From Nematostella vectensis (lineage: Eukaryota; Cnidaria; Anthozoa; Actiniaria; Edwardsiidae): 64,000 nucleotides of DNA. Shown one piece after another: positions 39,601 to 54,600 of this stretch. A program made the position numbers and the translations under genes. Position 1 is the stretch's first letter; each line of letters begins with the position of its first letter. The notes under the pieces are model-generated. The model was not told the DNA's origin and did no database searches. It saw nothing but the letters and a program-made list of their open reading frames with translations. The stretch covers positions 14,790,951 to 14,854,950 of the forward strand of contig NC_064041.1 of NCBI RefSeq assembly GCF_932526225.1. Reading direction: 5' to 3'.

Positions 39601-42600
39601 AGTATCTACAAACTAGACAGTTAATTCTTATCTCAACGACTTAATTCTTGTTTTTTGTTGAGGTTCGCCCTGCTGGCTCGGGTCGTGTCAGTGAAGATCG
39701 TCGATATATCCTGAACTAAGATTATCGCAAAAAAAGTTCTTCAGTTGAGGCATAGATCCAATCAATAGACGAGCTAATGCACTCTTGTTTCTTCATTGGT
39801 TTACTTTTGAGATAATCATATCGGCTAGAAACTGTCACTACGAACGAAAAGAGCTGTTACGGCACCAATATTCTATGTCCAAACATTTTATTTCTGCTGA
39901 CATTTGTTATCTTCACTCAAAACTACTTTCTCTTCTCACCCAGGCCTTTATCAAGCGTGGAACAGCTCCTCCCTTCAACATTTCGTCCTGTGGGAGGGAC
40001 TAAGCTATTCTCAATAGCGATTGGTGCAAATCGGAACTGACTTGTTTTTAAATATTTTAACTACACAATCAACCCGAGGTTTTTTCTCATTAGAAAACCA
40101 CCAAACATCGACGCCATTTCCACGTAAAGTCGACAAACACCGGTGTATTCTTCTCACGACGGTATTAATGACATTTTGCCTGCCTCGCAAATATTCAAAA
40201 TTTTAGTCTCTATAGAGCGTACTACGCTTCCTCCTAAGAACAGGCTGATTGTCACTGACTCTGTGTAAAGTGCAAACAGACACGTCTTCTTTCTTTGATT
40301 ATAATTTTGATCATCTCTTTTGAAGGACATCTGTGCGAAAACCATCTGCTCTTATCCTGCAGACACTCGAAATTTACCCGGGAAAGAGAACTCAAGAAGG
40401 ATATTTTTTATTCTTTAACTTTATTATCTGTGCTTCGACTACTGTGCTATTAGGCAGCAAATCAATACTTGTATTCAACTTGAGCCTGCGACACGTCAAG
40501 GCGACGTCTCCATCCACGACTGATTTGATTGACCCAACGTATTCAAGGGAGTTTTCTTGCTCTTCAGTGTTCTGCTACTTGAAGATAACTAGAAGTAGAC
40601 CCAGTAGATCCTTGCATCGCTGTAAATGATTTGGTGAATCAGTGCTTCCAGTACTAAGATGAGAAGTCAAAATATCACGAGTGAAGAAGATCAAGTGTAC
40701 GTGCATGGGGCGTACTGGTTTGCCCTGACTCTCGTTCTCGTTTTACCTAACCTCATCGGCAACACGCTGGTCTGTTTGACTATTATCAAGACCAAGTCGC
40801 TACATAACTTCTGCAATTTCTTGCTGGTGAACTTAGCCATTTCCGACATGGCTCTTGGGTTGCTTGAACTCGTTAAGGTGTTCCTTTATCATTTTCTCCG
40901 CATTTATTTCGGAGCCTTGAAAGTTGCAAGCTATCCTTTCATTGAAGTGTCCATTTTTACTGTGACTGCGTTATCGTGCGAGCGATATACAGCGATTGTC
41001 AAACCTTTTAAACTACATGGATCGTCCACATCAAAGAAACTTAAGGTCATTATTCCAACGTTGTGGATTCTCGGGTGTTCATTTAATATCCCATCATTTG
41101 TAATGTTTTCTGAGTCCGAATCCGCATACTTTAACGTAAAGCGGAACGAAAACACGCTGGCTATCGTAGATGGGCTCGTTCATTTTTTAACTTGCTATAC
41201 TCTTCCCTCCTTAGTGATGTGGTACACATTGTATCAAATTTGTTACACCCTTAAACACCGAAATACGAAAGTTATCCCCAAATCGCAACAGTTTGCTCTA
41301 AAGGTACAGCAAAAGGTCGTTAAACTTCTTGCATTTGTTATTTTATTCCACAATATTTGCTTTCTGCCCTTCTCTGTCGTTTCCCTACTGTCCACACTAT
41401 TCTGGAAAATAGGCGATGTCGAGCTGTACATTGTTTATTACATCCAGTTCATCAGCCCGCTTCTTAATCCCATAATGTACTGGCTACATAGTAGAAGATT
41501 TCGCGAAGCTTTATGGAAAATTTTGACCCGCCATCCTAAACGTAAAGACAAATAGTGGTAGACGAAATAGACATATTGACAAAGGACAGCTGCAAGTTTA
41601 TAAACTGGAAAGATAGACAACAATAGAGATCTCTTCACCCTTCAGGGGGGCCATCAACTGTCTAACCGTATCTTGAAATAACATCAAATTTGGCAATCAT
41701 CTGATTGGGTGGCATTCGGTTGTCATTTATGCTACCCCTAGGCATGGCGTTAGATTAGAATCTTCTTCACATAGGGACAACGTCACTACCTTATTACACT
41801 AAAATTTAGCGATTTTCCTATTTTCGTAAAAAACAGATCACTTTATTTTCGCGATTTTGGGATAATAAAATCAAGCAATACAATGTGCCGTAATCATCAA
41901 AAAAGTCCAGCTCAACCCCTTACCGTACTCAGTTACTATATATACATTAGATGACTAAATAAAAAAGGTACGTGTGTACCTCAAAACTCTATATGCAAAG
42001 AAGATATTGTTCAATAATGATATATTGCTTCTTTAATTGACATTAAAAACATCTAGAGTGGTAACATTGTCTTTAATTTACAATTTCATTAAATCTTAAC
42101 ATATCTTTGTCAGACATGTGGCTAGGGCTGTTTCAGGGGTCATTTCTTGTTGAAAGATATCAAATATTATATATTTTTTATTATGATTTTTATTACTGCG
42201 CATTCTTCCATCCTGTAAATATATACTTTTATACCTATGAGAATGTCATGATTTCATCTATTTCTGTGTGTGGTGTAGAGTGGGGGGTTGTTAGATTTGC
42301 TGTTTTATCTATGAAGGGAGGGGAGGGGTGCAGTCATAGATGCTTATGAAAAAAGGATAATTTTTTAGATTTGCTGTTTTATCTATGAGGAGAGGGGAGG
42401 GGTGCTGTCATAGATTTGCTGTTTTATCTATGAGGGGAGGGGAGGGGTGCTGTCATAGATTTGCTGTTATATCTATGAGGGGGGGGGGGGGGGAGCGCGT
42501 GATCCTGCACCTCTAGCTTCGCGCAAGAAGCAGGTCAACGGATCAGGGCTAGACGTAACTGAATAAATCAAATAGTTGTTTAATTTAAATAAATTTAAAT

Positions 42601-45600
42601 ACCGTCTTGACAAATACGTGTTCTTTGCTAATAAATCTTCATTTCATTTAATATATTAATATTAATACTCGAGAAGTATCTAGTAGTCAAAGTTGAGTTA
42701 AATTTCAGTTAAGTTTATTTTTGTATCATTCCCTAGGGCAAAATCTAAGCTTTAAATACATTGTTTACTCTGTGTTGTTTCGCCTTGTGTGAAAATAATT
42801 ATAAGTGCTCTGCTGTACGTATTTGCTTTTCTGCGGTATATCGTTGTTTGCGTTTTTGGCGGAAATGGGGTTTTAAATGATGTAGGGATTTTCGGTACAT
42901 AAACAGCATTGTTCAAATATTTTGCTGAAGAATTTTGATAATCTTGGGCTACTAACAGCTCAATGAGCTTTCTTAAAATTCTCGTGCGTTTTATTTGAAA
43001 CTACTGCTTTTTTTACTATGCTATGTCAAGGGACCATGATATAAAAGAACGAATCCCCGTGGCCTATGATGTAGTCCATGAAAGCTATTTTTAGATTTCG
43101 CGAGCTTGTCAATCATAGCATCCATATATGGTTCGTCGCGCCATATTTGGTTATGGGCACCACGAGCTAGTACAATTTCACAAAAAAAAATTTCCCTCGT
43201 CTGCACTTCTTTCTTCGTTCGCTACCTGTTGTTATCCTTTTAGCTGCTCTTCAAGGCTCATGATCACAATGCTACTCATAGGGTGGTGTCTTTGTATCTG
43301 TTAAGTTTTCTAATGTTCAGTTATCTAAATGATATATAAATAATTGAACGGGGAGACGGTGAATTTGGAGTTCATTTAAGACGCATCGTGGGACTCCTAA
43401 AAAGTTATTTTTCTATGCAATTCGGTGAGATAGAATACCTAGGCATTCTCAGAGTCTAAGTTATGTATTTTAATACAAGGAGGCCTTTATTTTTCTTTGA
43501 TTTACAACATTTTTAGATGAATGAGCTTCAATTCTTCACGCAAATGTTCAGAAATCATGTCACTCAAGAAACCCTTGTTACTGGAATAAGATTTACCTCA
43601 TTATAAAGACTTGAAATCTTTTATTTGTGAATTACCTGTCTTAATAACCACAATATCGGTGTGAATATAATGGTATTAAGTTCTGGATGTATCTTTTCAT
43701 TAAAAGGGAATTGGAAGAGAATTGTGTGTTGTAAACACAGATTTCTGATTAATAGTTGTTTTACATTGCGAATCAGCTGTGAAAACGTTTACTGGGAAAT
43801 TGTTCCCCACGCCTAAAATCACGCACTTTATGCATTTTAATGTCTTTAATGTCCGAGAAACGGTTGATTGAATCCAGCGTACTATCTGGAAAATCATTTT
43901 CACAGCGTTCCTAAAAAAGGAAGGTGTTTTCGGTCAAAAAGATTACCATAACAGCCTTTGCCGGTTCACATCGCTTAAGATGTTATCGCGCGTAAGACTC
44001 ATGTTGCTAGGAAGCGTGAGCGCTGACCAATCAGAGGCCTATCTTAAAATAACTGCTTGTTCTAAAAATAGCTTTCACGGACGTCATCATTGGAACATAC
44101 CCTAATACGGGGGATTCGTTCTCTTACATCATGGTCTCTTGGCTATGTTTAATCCTGTTTTTTTCTGTCCTTTTCTCTGAATTTTATCGCTTCACCGCAA
44201 TGATAGTTATAATTTAAAATTTATCAAGTTTTTTGGTCAAACGAATCGAGATTCCTATGCGCAGAATGGTATTTGACTAGTTGCTGTTTAAGTTTGAAAA
44301 ATAATTACAGTATTTTCGGTACTTTTAACTTGGGTTACGTTTCTACCTCTCTGTTTGTTTTCTAGGGGTTGGGGGAGGGGTTAAAGAGGCCAATTGTTAT
44401 GCTCACCACCACCCCACCCCCTCTATCCCAAGAAAGAGATTAAGAGGGAAATACAAGTTCGGCAACCCATTGCTCCCTGTCTCTTCCTACAGCGCCCTCA
44501 GCGCTAAAATTCTTATTTCGTTGGTCTAAGCTGTCTTAGGAAGCAACACAGCGGTTTGTATTCCCACATGTCTTTGCAATATTTTGTCGGATCATCGTTA
44601 GGTTTCAATTCATCCAACTAGAAATTAATTTCCTTGGACCGTGGTGAAGTATCGAGCAAAAACTTGACCGGTGGTTTGGGGAATCTATCGGCCGCATCCA
44701 TTGGTGAAACCGCAATGCTTATAATTTTTGCACAGGGGTCGTAGTGATTTTAGGTTCAGCAAGAATTGCGTTGCCTCTCTTGTCCTTCTTGCTTTTTTGC
44801 GATCTTGTTTCATGGATAATCTGGGAAATATATCAGATGCAAAGGAGTGCTGCAATTATTTAGCAAAAGATGGCAATATTCTAAACTATTATTTTATTTA
44901 TTTATAAGGCTTCTACCACTACAACACATAGGAATAGCGGTAAGGTTGAAATAGCGGTAAGGTTGAAATAGCGGTAAGATTGAAATAGCGGTAAGATTGA
45001 AATAGCGGTAAGGTTGAAATAGCGGTAAGGTTGAAATAGCGGTAAGGTTGAAATAGCGGTAAGGTTGACACAACAAAGCACGGCTCCAAGTGTAACCCTT
45101 TACAATAAAAGAAAAAAGTGGACATAACGACAACAACAAATGAAGGAAAACATGAAGAAAACGCAATACCTACTCTAAATGGCTAATAGCAATACGTACT
45201 CTAAATCGCTGATAGCAATAAGATGGTTGCGAAAGAATACTCCTAGCGCGGCAGCACTTAGGACAATCAGATTCCCACGTAAGTGCATTTTCGGCATTGA
45301 AAGTAGGTTGGAGGGCCTGGCTATATCTGACTGTTAGTTTTTTTTATTTCTAAGGTGTTTTTATTATGTTATCGAAAGATGAAGGTCCACAGTGCTGAGA
45401 CACGGATACGGAATAATTAGTATGTATTTTGGAGTATTCTAGTTGCCCCTTAATAAATAGTTTTAATTGAATTTCTCAGGGAGCCATTTTTACGATTATT
45501 TTTAGAACTCAAAAGCACACATTATAATGTAGACCTTTCACTTAGAAATACTTAAAGTTAGAGTTAATTTAATTGAATAAACCAGGAAGCTATTTTTTAA

Positions 45601-48600
45601 CGGATTATACTTCATTGTAACAATGTTGTCCTTTCAGTTGGAAGACTTCAAGCCAAAAATGTAGGACTTCCTCATTAGATTATTTTCATTTATTTTCTCA
45701 CATTTCGTAATACCACCGCACCACAGCCCTTTTAACACTTTTAAAATAAAGTAATTCATTGCATTTTAGGGATTTTCATTCATTAGGATAATACCTTGTA
45801 TTTACATTATATTGTTAAAAGCAATTTTGGCTCGAGATTATCTTCACCTGCTTTTTCTTGTCACTTCTACTCCATTCGTTTTGTCTCCTTCTTCCTTTTT
45901 AGACAAACAGCGATAATGAAGTTATTAATAGTCTTGTATTTACAATGTCTTCCCGTCACACTGCAAACAAACCTTCGTCTATTATAGAAACATAATGTAA
46001 TTTTACATTCACAATTTGAATCGTCCTAAAGGCTTGTATCGAACCCAAAGGTTACATACCTTTCATACACAATGGAGTTGTTCTTTTTACTGAGAGTATT
46101 AGCCATTTTTGGAAATATGTGCAAAGCGTTTGACTAATTTTCATTTGTAATGAATCACTTATATGTGAGTCAGAATTCCCCTCAGAACACGGTTTGCCCC
46201 ATGTTTGAAACTACAAGATAATATATCGAATAAGCAAAAAGGTGACACGGGGGAAACTCGATGTAATAATATTCTAGGCATATCGAACAAATACAAAAAA
46301 AAAAAAAAAAAAAAAAAATAGTCGTGTTCGTGAACCAGAAGAATGAATACAATACACCAAAAACTGGAATTTGACTCTGCCAAATTTTCGTCGTAAATAA
46401 GACTTCTTAAGGTCTGCCCTGAAGTCGAATCCCAGTTTTTTGTGTATTCTAGGCATATCGATATATATTCATAGGTCTCGATAACAGTAGAATGTATGGA
46501 AAATTATTACTCTGCCATGAGGTTCTCAAGAGATTTGATCCCCTTGTTACCCCCTCTTGTAGGAATAAAAAAAAAGCAACATTTACACGGCATCATCCAT
46601 TTCCCACTTAACAACTAATATACCCACAAAAAGCAGATTTCTTAGGAATATAACTTCTGACCGTTGTGTATTTACAATTTGAAAATACTCTTGAAAGCAA
46701 TACGGAAGTCCTTGTATCTTATGCAATAGATAATGGGATTGAGAGCAGAGTTAGTGAATGCGAACGGGAGAGTCAGTAGCCATAACTGCTCCGTTAGCTC
46801 TGCCGTGCAATGATCGATTTCCGATTGCACAAAGTGTATCACCCCTATAACAAGATTGGGAAGCCAGCAGGCGAGAAAGACACCGATGATGATGGCGATG
46901 GACACAGAAGCCTTCTTGTTCCTTAGAACTTCACGCCTTGAGCTCTCACTATCGGACGACTTTGTAACGCTCACAGCAGAAGACGCTACCCTTGCATTCA
47001 TCTGCCGACGAAATTGGCTAGCAGCAACCTTAAAGATTCTATGGTACATGTAGATAATGAGCATAAACGGTATGACAAAAGCGACCAGGACCACGAACAG
47101 GTAGAACTTAGGACGGGTCTCGTATCCTGTCAGCGCGAAGCTTACCGCCGCGAGAACGAATGATGCGACCCAAACTATTGCAATGGCAGCAAAACACTTA
47201 GCATTTGATACCCAGACTGAATAACGCATCGGTGCAATGATAGACTTAAAGCGGTCATAAGTCACAAGGATAAGGCTGAAGGCAGAAGCCATCAGGGTCT
47301 GTAGTGCTAAGAAGTCCAGGAACATCTCAAATGTGTGGTTAGTGAGCAGGAGAGGCCATGTTAGGGATGCGACGCTATACAGTGGTACAATGACCATCCC
47401 CACGGCAGCATCAACCACCGCCAGCGAGCCAAGGAGATACATGGGGATTTTTTGGAGATTTGCGCTCTTGTAGATGGCCAGGAGAACGAAGCTGTTTCCC
47501 AACACCGCCATAACACCTATAAAAATCGTCACGCCTGTAGTAGCTCTTAAACTCTCTTGGCTGATAATATACTTTTCGTCCCACTCGCACAATGGCGCGC
47601 TTGGTGTTGTACTCATATTAGGATGACTCCCTTAGCACCTGTGATAGCAGTTCTTATTAAAGTATTTTAATTCTTTGGGTTTTGATATCTATTGTCCAAA
47701 CGTTGCCTGGTCTTGCCTGGTCTTGAAGGATGTGCCAAATAGGGAAAGTGTGTCAAGAATATTTTTTCAATGTCAGCGACTTTCCTGGTCAACTCAAACG
47801 TTATCCATTCGAAAAATCTTACTTCGGTGTGCTTTCGCTTACTACCAAGCAAGCTTTGCAAGCTCGCAGTATTCAAGCAATCGTTTTTATGTCTGTTTCT
47901 TCAGAGCAAGTCATCATAGCCAGATAACCCCATCATACTCAGATAGATGTAGAGTGTGAGCGAGTGGTTCGTTGTGTCAGGGTTGCTTGTAAATTGCTTA
48001 AATTAGCAATGTCAACAAGGTCAACGATTCGCTAGACCAGCCGCTCGTATTAGCCGCACTGTGCTGATCGTGAAGCCGGTAGCTGCTATTGTCAACCCTT
48101 CTCAACATGTTCGTTTCCTGCATCCTTATTTAAAACAGGCCGCAGTGCTTCATGGGTTATAATGATGATATTTAAATACCAGCTTTCTTATCAAAACTAA
48201 GTTTTAAATAATTGGTTTTAAATTTTGCTAAGTGCAGCGTGAGTTACAACCTTGAAGTTGAAAATCGGTTAATATTAACTATTTAGTTTTTGACGACGAG
48301 GAACAATTCTACATTTTACATTCTAATTTTAGAATTGTTGAGCAAGTTCCATCAAGACGGTGTTGAGACAGCTGCATATAATTGTTGATCAAATTTTATC
48401 CGCTAAGATGTTATTTAGACGGGACCACCTTTTTAACATTTCCGATAATTTTAGAATGCAAATAGCGAGCTCGCATATTGATATATGTAGACCATCTTTT
48501 TAAGATTTTTTTGACCGCAAGAATTTCAGAATGTAAATTCCGATCTCGCATATTCGGAGATATCAATATAAAATTAAATTAAACACTTGCATAGCACCAT

Positions 48601-51600
48601 AGCAGTAAACATTAATGAAACATTCAATGGCAAATTACGGCATTATCTCCCCTTTATTTTCTTCGAAAACAATATCGAAATTAATTAAAATAAGAAGTTT
48701 GTGGATCTCCTAAACAAAGTTCGATCTAAAATTCTGGTCAGCGAAAAAGAAATAAAAAGTTGGGGGTTGCCGTCATAACCTTCCATTTCCGTGGGGGTTG
48801 CTGCTCACTCACTTTTAAAAACTTGTCCTTCACCAGCTTATGTGTTTTTTTTTTATATTAACAATCCATGCTAATTTTTAAGGCGGCTTCGACACAAAGA
48901 CTCCCGTGTGATCTGTCGTGGAGACACGCTCATCGGGAGGACGCAAATGGAAAATGTGTCTTATATTATTTCACGATAGGATCTTTGGAACATACTAGGG
49001 GGAAATGCTGAGAATAAGCCTTCAGAATGGGAAAGGTAGCACGCATAGTATCATATGCAAAGCTCGGGTAAACTGTTAACCTACCGGGATAGCATAAATG
49101 TATGCTTTAAACAACTTTTGAATGAATTACATCGAAAGCTTTCGATCTGACAGAGGGTAAAATAAACCAGCAATAAATCAGGATCACGTGGACACCAGCG
49201 AGATAGACGGATAGTCAAGTGGATTATGGGCTCTTTGATATAATCGATCTCCAGGAATCGATAAATTTGGGATTTTTTTCTGTTTTGGAAATCTAAAACT
49301 TTTTCTGTTATTCTTTGTTTTGGATTTTAATCGAGATGACTTGTGCTGTTATTTTATTGACGATATGAAAATATATGAAGATAGTTAGAAGATATGAAGT
49401 TGATTGAAATTAGAAAAAATATTAGCATCTTATTTAACCCCAAAGTTAAATTGAAAAAAAGAACGTTTAAAGCTGCATGCGGCAAGTGCAGTTTCAGTTT
49501 TTTTTAGTTTAGAAGTGTGAGACTTGCTGAAGACTTGTTGAAGACTTCTGAATTCGTAATATAGGTGGTATTAGCCCCTCCACCTTGCTGAAGACTTCTG
49601 AAGTCGTAATACAGGTGGTATTAGCCCCCCCACCTTGTTGAAGACTTCTGAATTCGTAATATAGGTGGTATTAGCCCCTCCACCTTGTTGAAGACTTCTG
49701 AAGTCGTAATATAGGTGGTATTAGCCCCTCCACCTTGCTGAAGACTTCTGAAGTCGTAATACAGGTGGTATTAGCCCCTCCACCTTGCTGAAGACTTCTG
49801 AAGTCGTAATACAGGTGGTATTAGCCCCTCCACCTTGCTGAAGACTTCTGAATTCGTAATACAGGTGGTATTAGCCCCTCCACCTTGCTGAAGACTTCTG
49901 AATTCGTAATACAGGTGGTATTTGCCCCTCCACCTTGCTGAAGACTTCTGAATTCGTAATACAGGTGGTATTGAGCAAACCTGGTTGCCCCGTCACTTAA
50001 TTGATAGGTAACTCCATTCTTTTGACTTCATCGTAGAATCAAGCAAAATAAAATAAGCGGTTATCAGTATAGAGTGGGAACAAACTGGTTGTTAGGTTTC
50101 TTTGTATTTTCAGACTTCAGACAATTAAAGCTAACTGAGTTACATTATAGAAAAGTATATGTGTTTGATGAAGTCACGCGTGTTCTTGCAACCGTTCTAC
50201 AACAGTCAGAACATAATATTGACAATATTGGGGGAGTACGATAAAGAACGATTAAGAAGAGAGGTGGGGGACACAGCCACGCCTCTACTGGTCATTTCCT
50301 TATAGTTTTTGATAATAGCCCCACCCACTGGTACTGTTCTGACAGAAGAAAAATTAACTCTCGTGTTTCGCTCCTACTGAAAATAAAACATCAGTCACGG
50401 CCCAGCATGACGTGCGGAATAAGAATATAATCCGGTACCTCCCACCACGTGACGAGTTACACTTTTATCCCCTCTTTTTCTCTAATATTTCGTCAAGCAC
50501 GGTCTCTTTTAACAGCCTTTAGCAATGACGACACCAACGAGTACGACAAAGGCAGAAATTGAGAAAATCAAAATGGGCACGTGAAAAAGCCTTATTCATT
50601 TCTAAACGAGCGTTATTCATCTCTAAACGACGTAAAAAAAAAAACAGTTCTATCTAGGACGCGGGGGCGTTTATCATCTGTAATCGCATAAGTAGAAAAA
50701 TGTCCCTGGCTCGTTTTTGTTTCTTTGCGCTTATGAACCCTCGTTATCCTTATTGGAATAGTTTAGAATTGAGTTTTTGTCTTCAAAGCACTTATTTTAA
50801 TGTCGCGTCTTTCTAGCTACCGCTGTTACCTCTGCTATAGCACTCTAATGGGAAGTTTATAGTTGCTATAAAAAGGACATTTCTTTTGCAATTACGCTTC
50901 TTGTGTTCATTATTCAGAATGTGATTACACAAACATTGGCTTTACACAGTTTGAATGAAGTGATTAGAAGATTTCGATATTGGTAAGCTATTATCTAAGC
51001 AGGTTAATGGTCTAGCATCTTTATCCGCAGAGATGACCGAAAAGCTAGGGACAATTCAGATCTTATTGGGTGTTGATTTGAAGATTTTTTGATTTATTAT
51101 TTTTCTTTTGAGATATGTAAGTGAAAATAAAACCCGGTGGTTTGTCGAAGGGAAGGGAAGGTATTTGCTTGGCAACTTAGTTTATATTTGAGAGCTGTCA
51201 GTTTCTATGTTAATAATTTGAGCAGATGATAAAGTGCGATTGGAGGACTCGTCCCCTGATCGCGATAAGCATAAGTACTAATGCTTCCAGGGAAATGGAT
51301 TAAAAACGAATCATCTCTCAATTTGTAAACATCTGCTTCAGGTCTTTATTAAATGGCGAATGACATTTGAACAGCAAAATGTTCACATTCATGTGATGCT
51401 GGATCTACATATTTACACTAACGTATAGCACTCTAGGCGGATCAGCTGAAACACCATCTACAGTTCAATGTACGATTGTATCAAATCATCTTGACGGTTT
51501 TTTTCCTTCGCAAACGTAGATGACGCCTTCGCGACTTTCGGTTCCAGAGTAAAAAGTAAATAGTAAATTACAAAAGACAAACAGAAAACATCCGACAAGG

Positions 51601-54600
51601 CACTGAGATGACAAGGCACAATACGACGAATCAAGACGAAGAAGCTCATGACTACGGCGCAACTTGGTTCGTCCTGACACTCGCTCTCGTTCTCCCAAAT
51701 CTTATCGGTAACACTCTAGTATGCCTCACCATCGCCAAGACAAACTCCCTACACAACTTCTGCAATTTCCTGCTGATAAACCTGGCCATCTCGGACATGT
51801 GTCTTGGATTTCTTGAACTTCTCAAGGTCGTTCTTCTCCGTTACCTAAACATTTACCTGGGAGCATTGAAAGTCGCGAGCTATCCCTTCATTGAAGTGTC
51901 TATTTTTACTGTGACTGCGATATCGTGCGAGCGATACACAGCGATTGTCAAACCTTTTAAACTACATGGATCGTCAGCATCAAAGAAACTGAGAATCGTC
52001 ATTCCACTATTGTGGTTTCTGGGATTTGTCCTCAACATTCCGGCATTCGTAATGTTTTCTAAGGCCGAGTCAGCATATTTTGACATCTTGCAGCGAAATC
52101 AGAGCGCTTCTTTTATCGATGGAATCATCCATTTTCTGGCGTGTTATTTTCTCCCATCGCTAATCATGTGGTATACGCTGCTTAGAATATTTCTAACCTT
52201 GCAGAACAGAAAAACAAAAGTTCTGCCTCAATCCCAACGGTTTGCTTTGAAAGTTCAGCAAAAGGTAGTTAAACTATTGGGTCTTGTAATATTGGCGCAT
52301 AACATTTGCTTTTTGCCCTTCTCAGTTGTTTCTCTACTCTCGTCGATTATTGGCACAGTTGGTAATCTAAAATTGTACATTGTCTACTATATTCAGTTTG
52401 CTAGTCCGGTTTTGAATCCGTTGATTTATTGGGCGCACAGTAACAAATTTCGCGATGCATTTGTGGTGATCGTAACAAGCCAGAAGAGAAAGCAATCGCA
52501 TAGTGCTCGGGTTTCTCGTACTTTTAAGGCATAATATTTCTGTTGTACTATTAGTAAGATTTCAAAGGAAAAAAATTCACTACCACCAAGGAAATGTGTT
52601 TTTTTAAAATTGAATTTAGCAGAATAAGTGGGTTACTTCTTGATATACTTTGCGTTGTTGTTGTTTTTTTCGGAAACAGCTGCGTTTGCCGCCACGGACC
52701 TTAAATGGACGGTGCTTTAATCCCTCTATGGACGGTGAGATTAATCCCTCTAAATAATTAAAGGTAAATTCTATTCACGGTTGGTGAGAGCGTACTGTAG
52801 TTTTTTACGAAGATTTTTGTATCAGTAGAACGAGGGAGTGGAGTCTTTGAGTGATTTTTCTGAACTATCAATTCTGGTGAATAAATACCGTACACGCGAA
52901 CTTACTTCGAAGTATTACTCTTATCTCTTAGGAAACACCAAAACATGTGCCTGTGCTAGTGTAAACACAGCATAAAAAGGAAACCATAGTGCCTGCATGT
53001 ACACTCGACCAAACAACTCTCTTTTGCTAGGTGCGAACTTACTCGTGAAGACACGATAACTTGCTTAGCGGAATCGCTTTCTCGGGAACACTGCATTTTG
53101 AATGTATTGACTTTTAAGAAAGCAGACCTTTAGAGTGAATTACGTTGCTTTCTAATTAATACGGGGATTTGCAACATACTCCCATATTCGTAACTTAATT
53201 TTGTTATAATTTTATTTTAAGCGTGTCAAACGTGAAAATTTTTGAGCACGATACTTGAAAACTTTTGTTTATCAAGTGCGCTAAAATAATTCACCGGATC
53301 TGCTTAACATGAAAACAAAGAGTGAAGTAGCTTACTAATGTTCTTAGATTATGGCTCATTTTGAGAGAAGTCTTTGCTTAAGCTAGAGGGCTTTTTTTGT
53401 TTAGCTGTTCATTTTCTAGCTTTTTTTGACCCAACATTAAAGGTTTTTTTCTTTCTTCCCCAACCTCTCCCTCTGTGCATTTAAGAAAATAAATAATAAT
53501 ATTAAAAGTTTCCTCCTTTTGTGCGTTTTTTTAGGTTGTTTATTTTGCAGTCCTTCGCAAAAATCGGCGCTTGGTATAGCTACTCAGGTTCTTTCCGTGC
53601 TAGATTTGACCAACAGATAACTTCTCACTTCTCACCACTATCCGGCTCACTTGTCTCACTGGGAGACTTTGTGTTGCGTAATATATCTATAGCCTTGGTT
53701 AGAGATTTTTATTTTCTAAGCAGATCCCTCGTTAAATATCAGAATGTTCCGTCCCTTACTGTTAAATTCTCTAAGCGCCATTCTTCAAATAAGCTGAAAA
53801 TACGGCTTTTTTTTATTGATATCTCAAGCGACATAGCAAGAACAAGCGGCCATAGGGTCAAACATATGTAATACAGATTACATGTAAATAATGACATCTC
53901 ATTGGCCGCGCTGCATGTGTATTTTCTGTTTTGCTAATGAGTATTATTAAATGAGCCGTATTTTTCTTATATTATTGTTTTTTTCTGTTTTTACTGTACT
54001 AGTTCTTTATTGTTTTCTTCCCGCTCATTTCGAGAGCACGAAAAGATCTTATTTCCGTTACACATTTTTTTTTTTTTTTATTTTTTAATGAACATAGTGC
54101 TGGGTTTTTTTAGTTGTTATTTTAGATTGAGTTTGAACTAAAAAAATTATAAGGCGGTGTATTGTTTTTGTCGCTTGGGAAAATATTATTGGACTTTATT
54201 TACTTATCAAATGAAGAGACTACTGTTTATTTTAGATTGAGTTAAGGAAGTAAATTAGTCTACTTCAAATTTAACATATGGAAATAATGTCTTTACTGCG
54301 ATTTTATATATTCAATAAATTCCAACTGTTAAACCGCTTTCTGGCTTTCGTCAAGAATCATATTTGGTGCTTTTCGATTGGTAAGTGATTCAGTGCTGGC
54401 CAATGAAAACGCTTCGCAAAGATTTTGAATGACGGGAGCCATGAAGACGATATAGATATTGGAAATCGTCGGCCAAACTTCGCAGAATTTTGAAAACTGT
54501 AGTTATGAATACGCTGTTCTTATCACAAGCATACACCGACTGGGACAACGGAAGGCATTATAAGCAAACAGCCATTATACCTTCATCCCAGTAGACAGAC

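Noticed and set aside
49525-49975. Exon-edge array like the others
   Set aside because: No exon lies near and the unit does not match any exon border; kept as an ordinary minisatellite.
53521-53871. 116-codon ORF between GPCR paralogues
   Set aside because: No recognisable domain, AT-rich composition and no conserved motif; likely chance.
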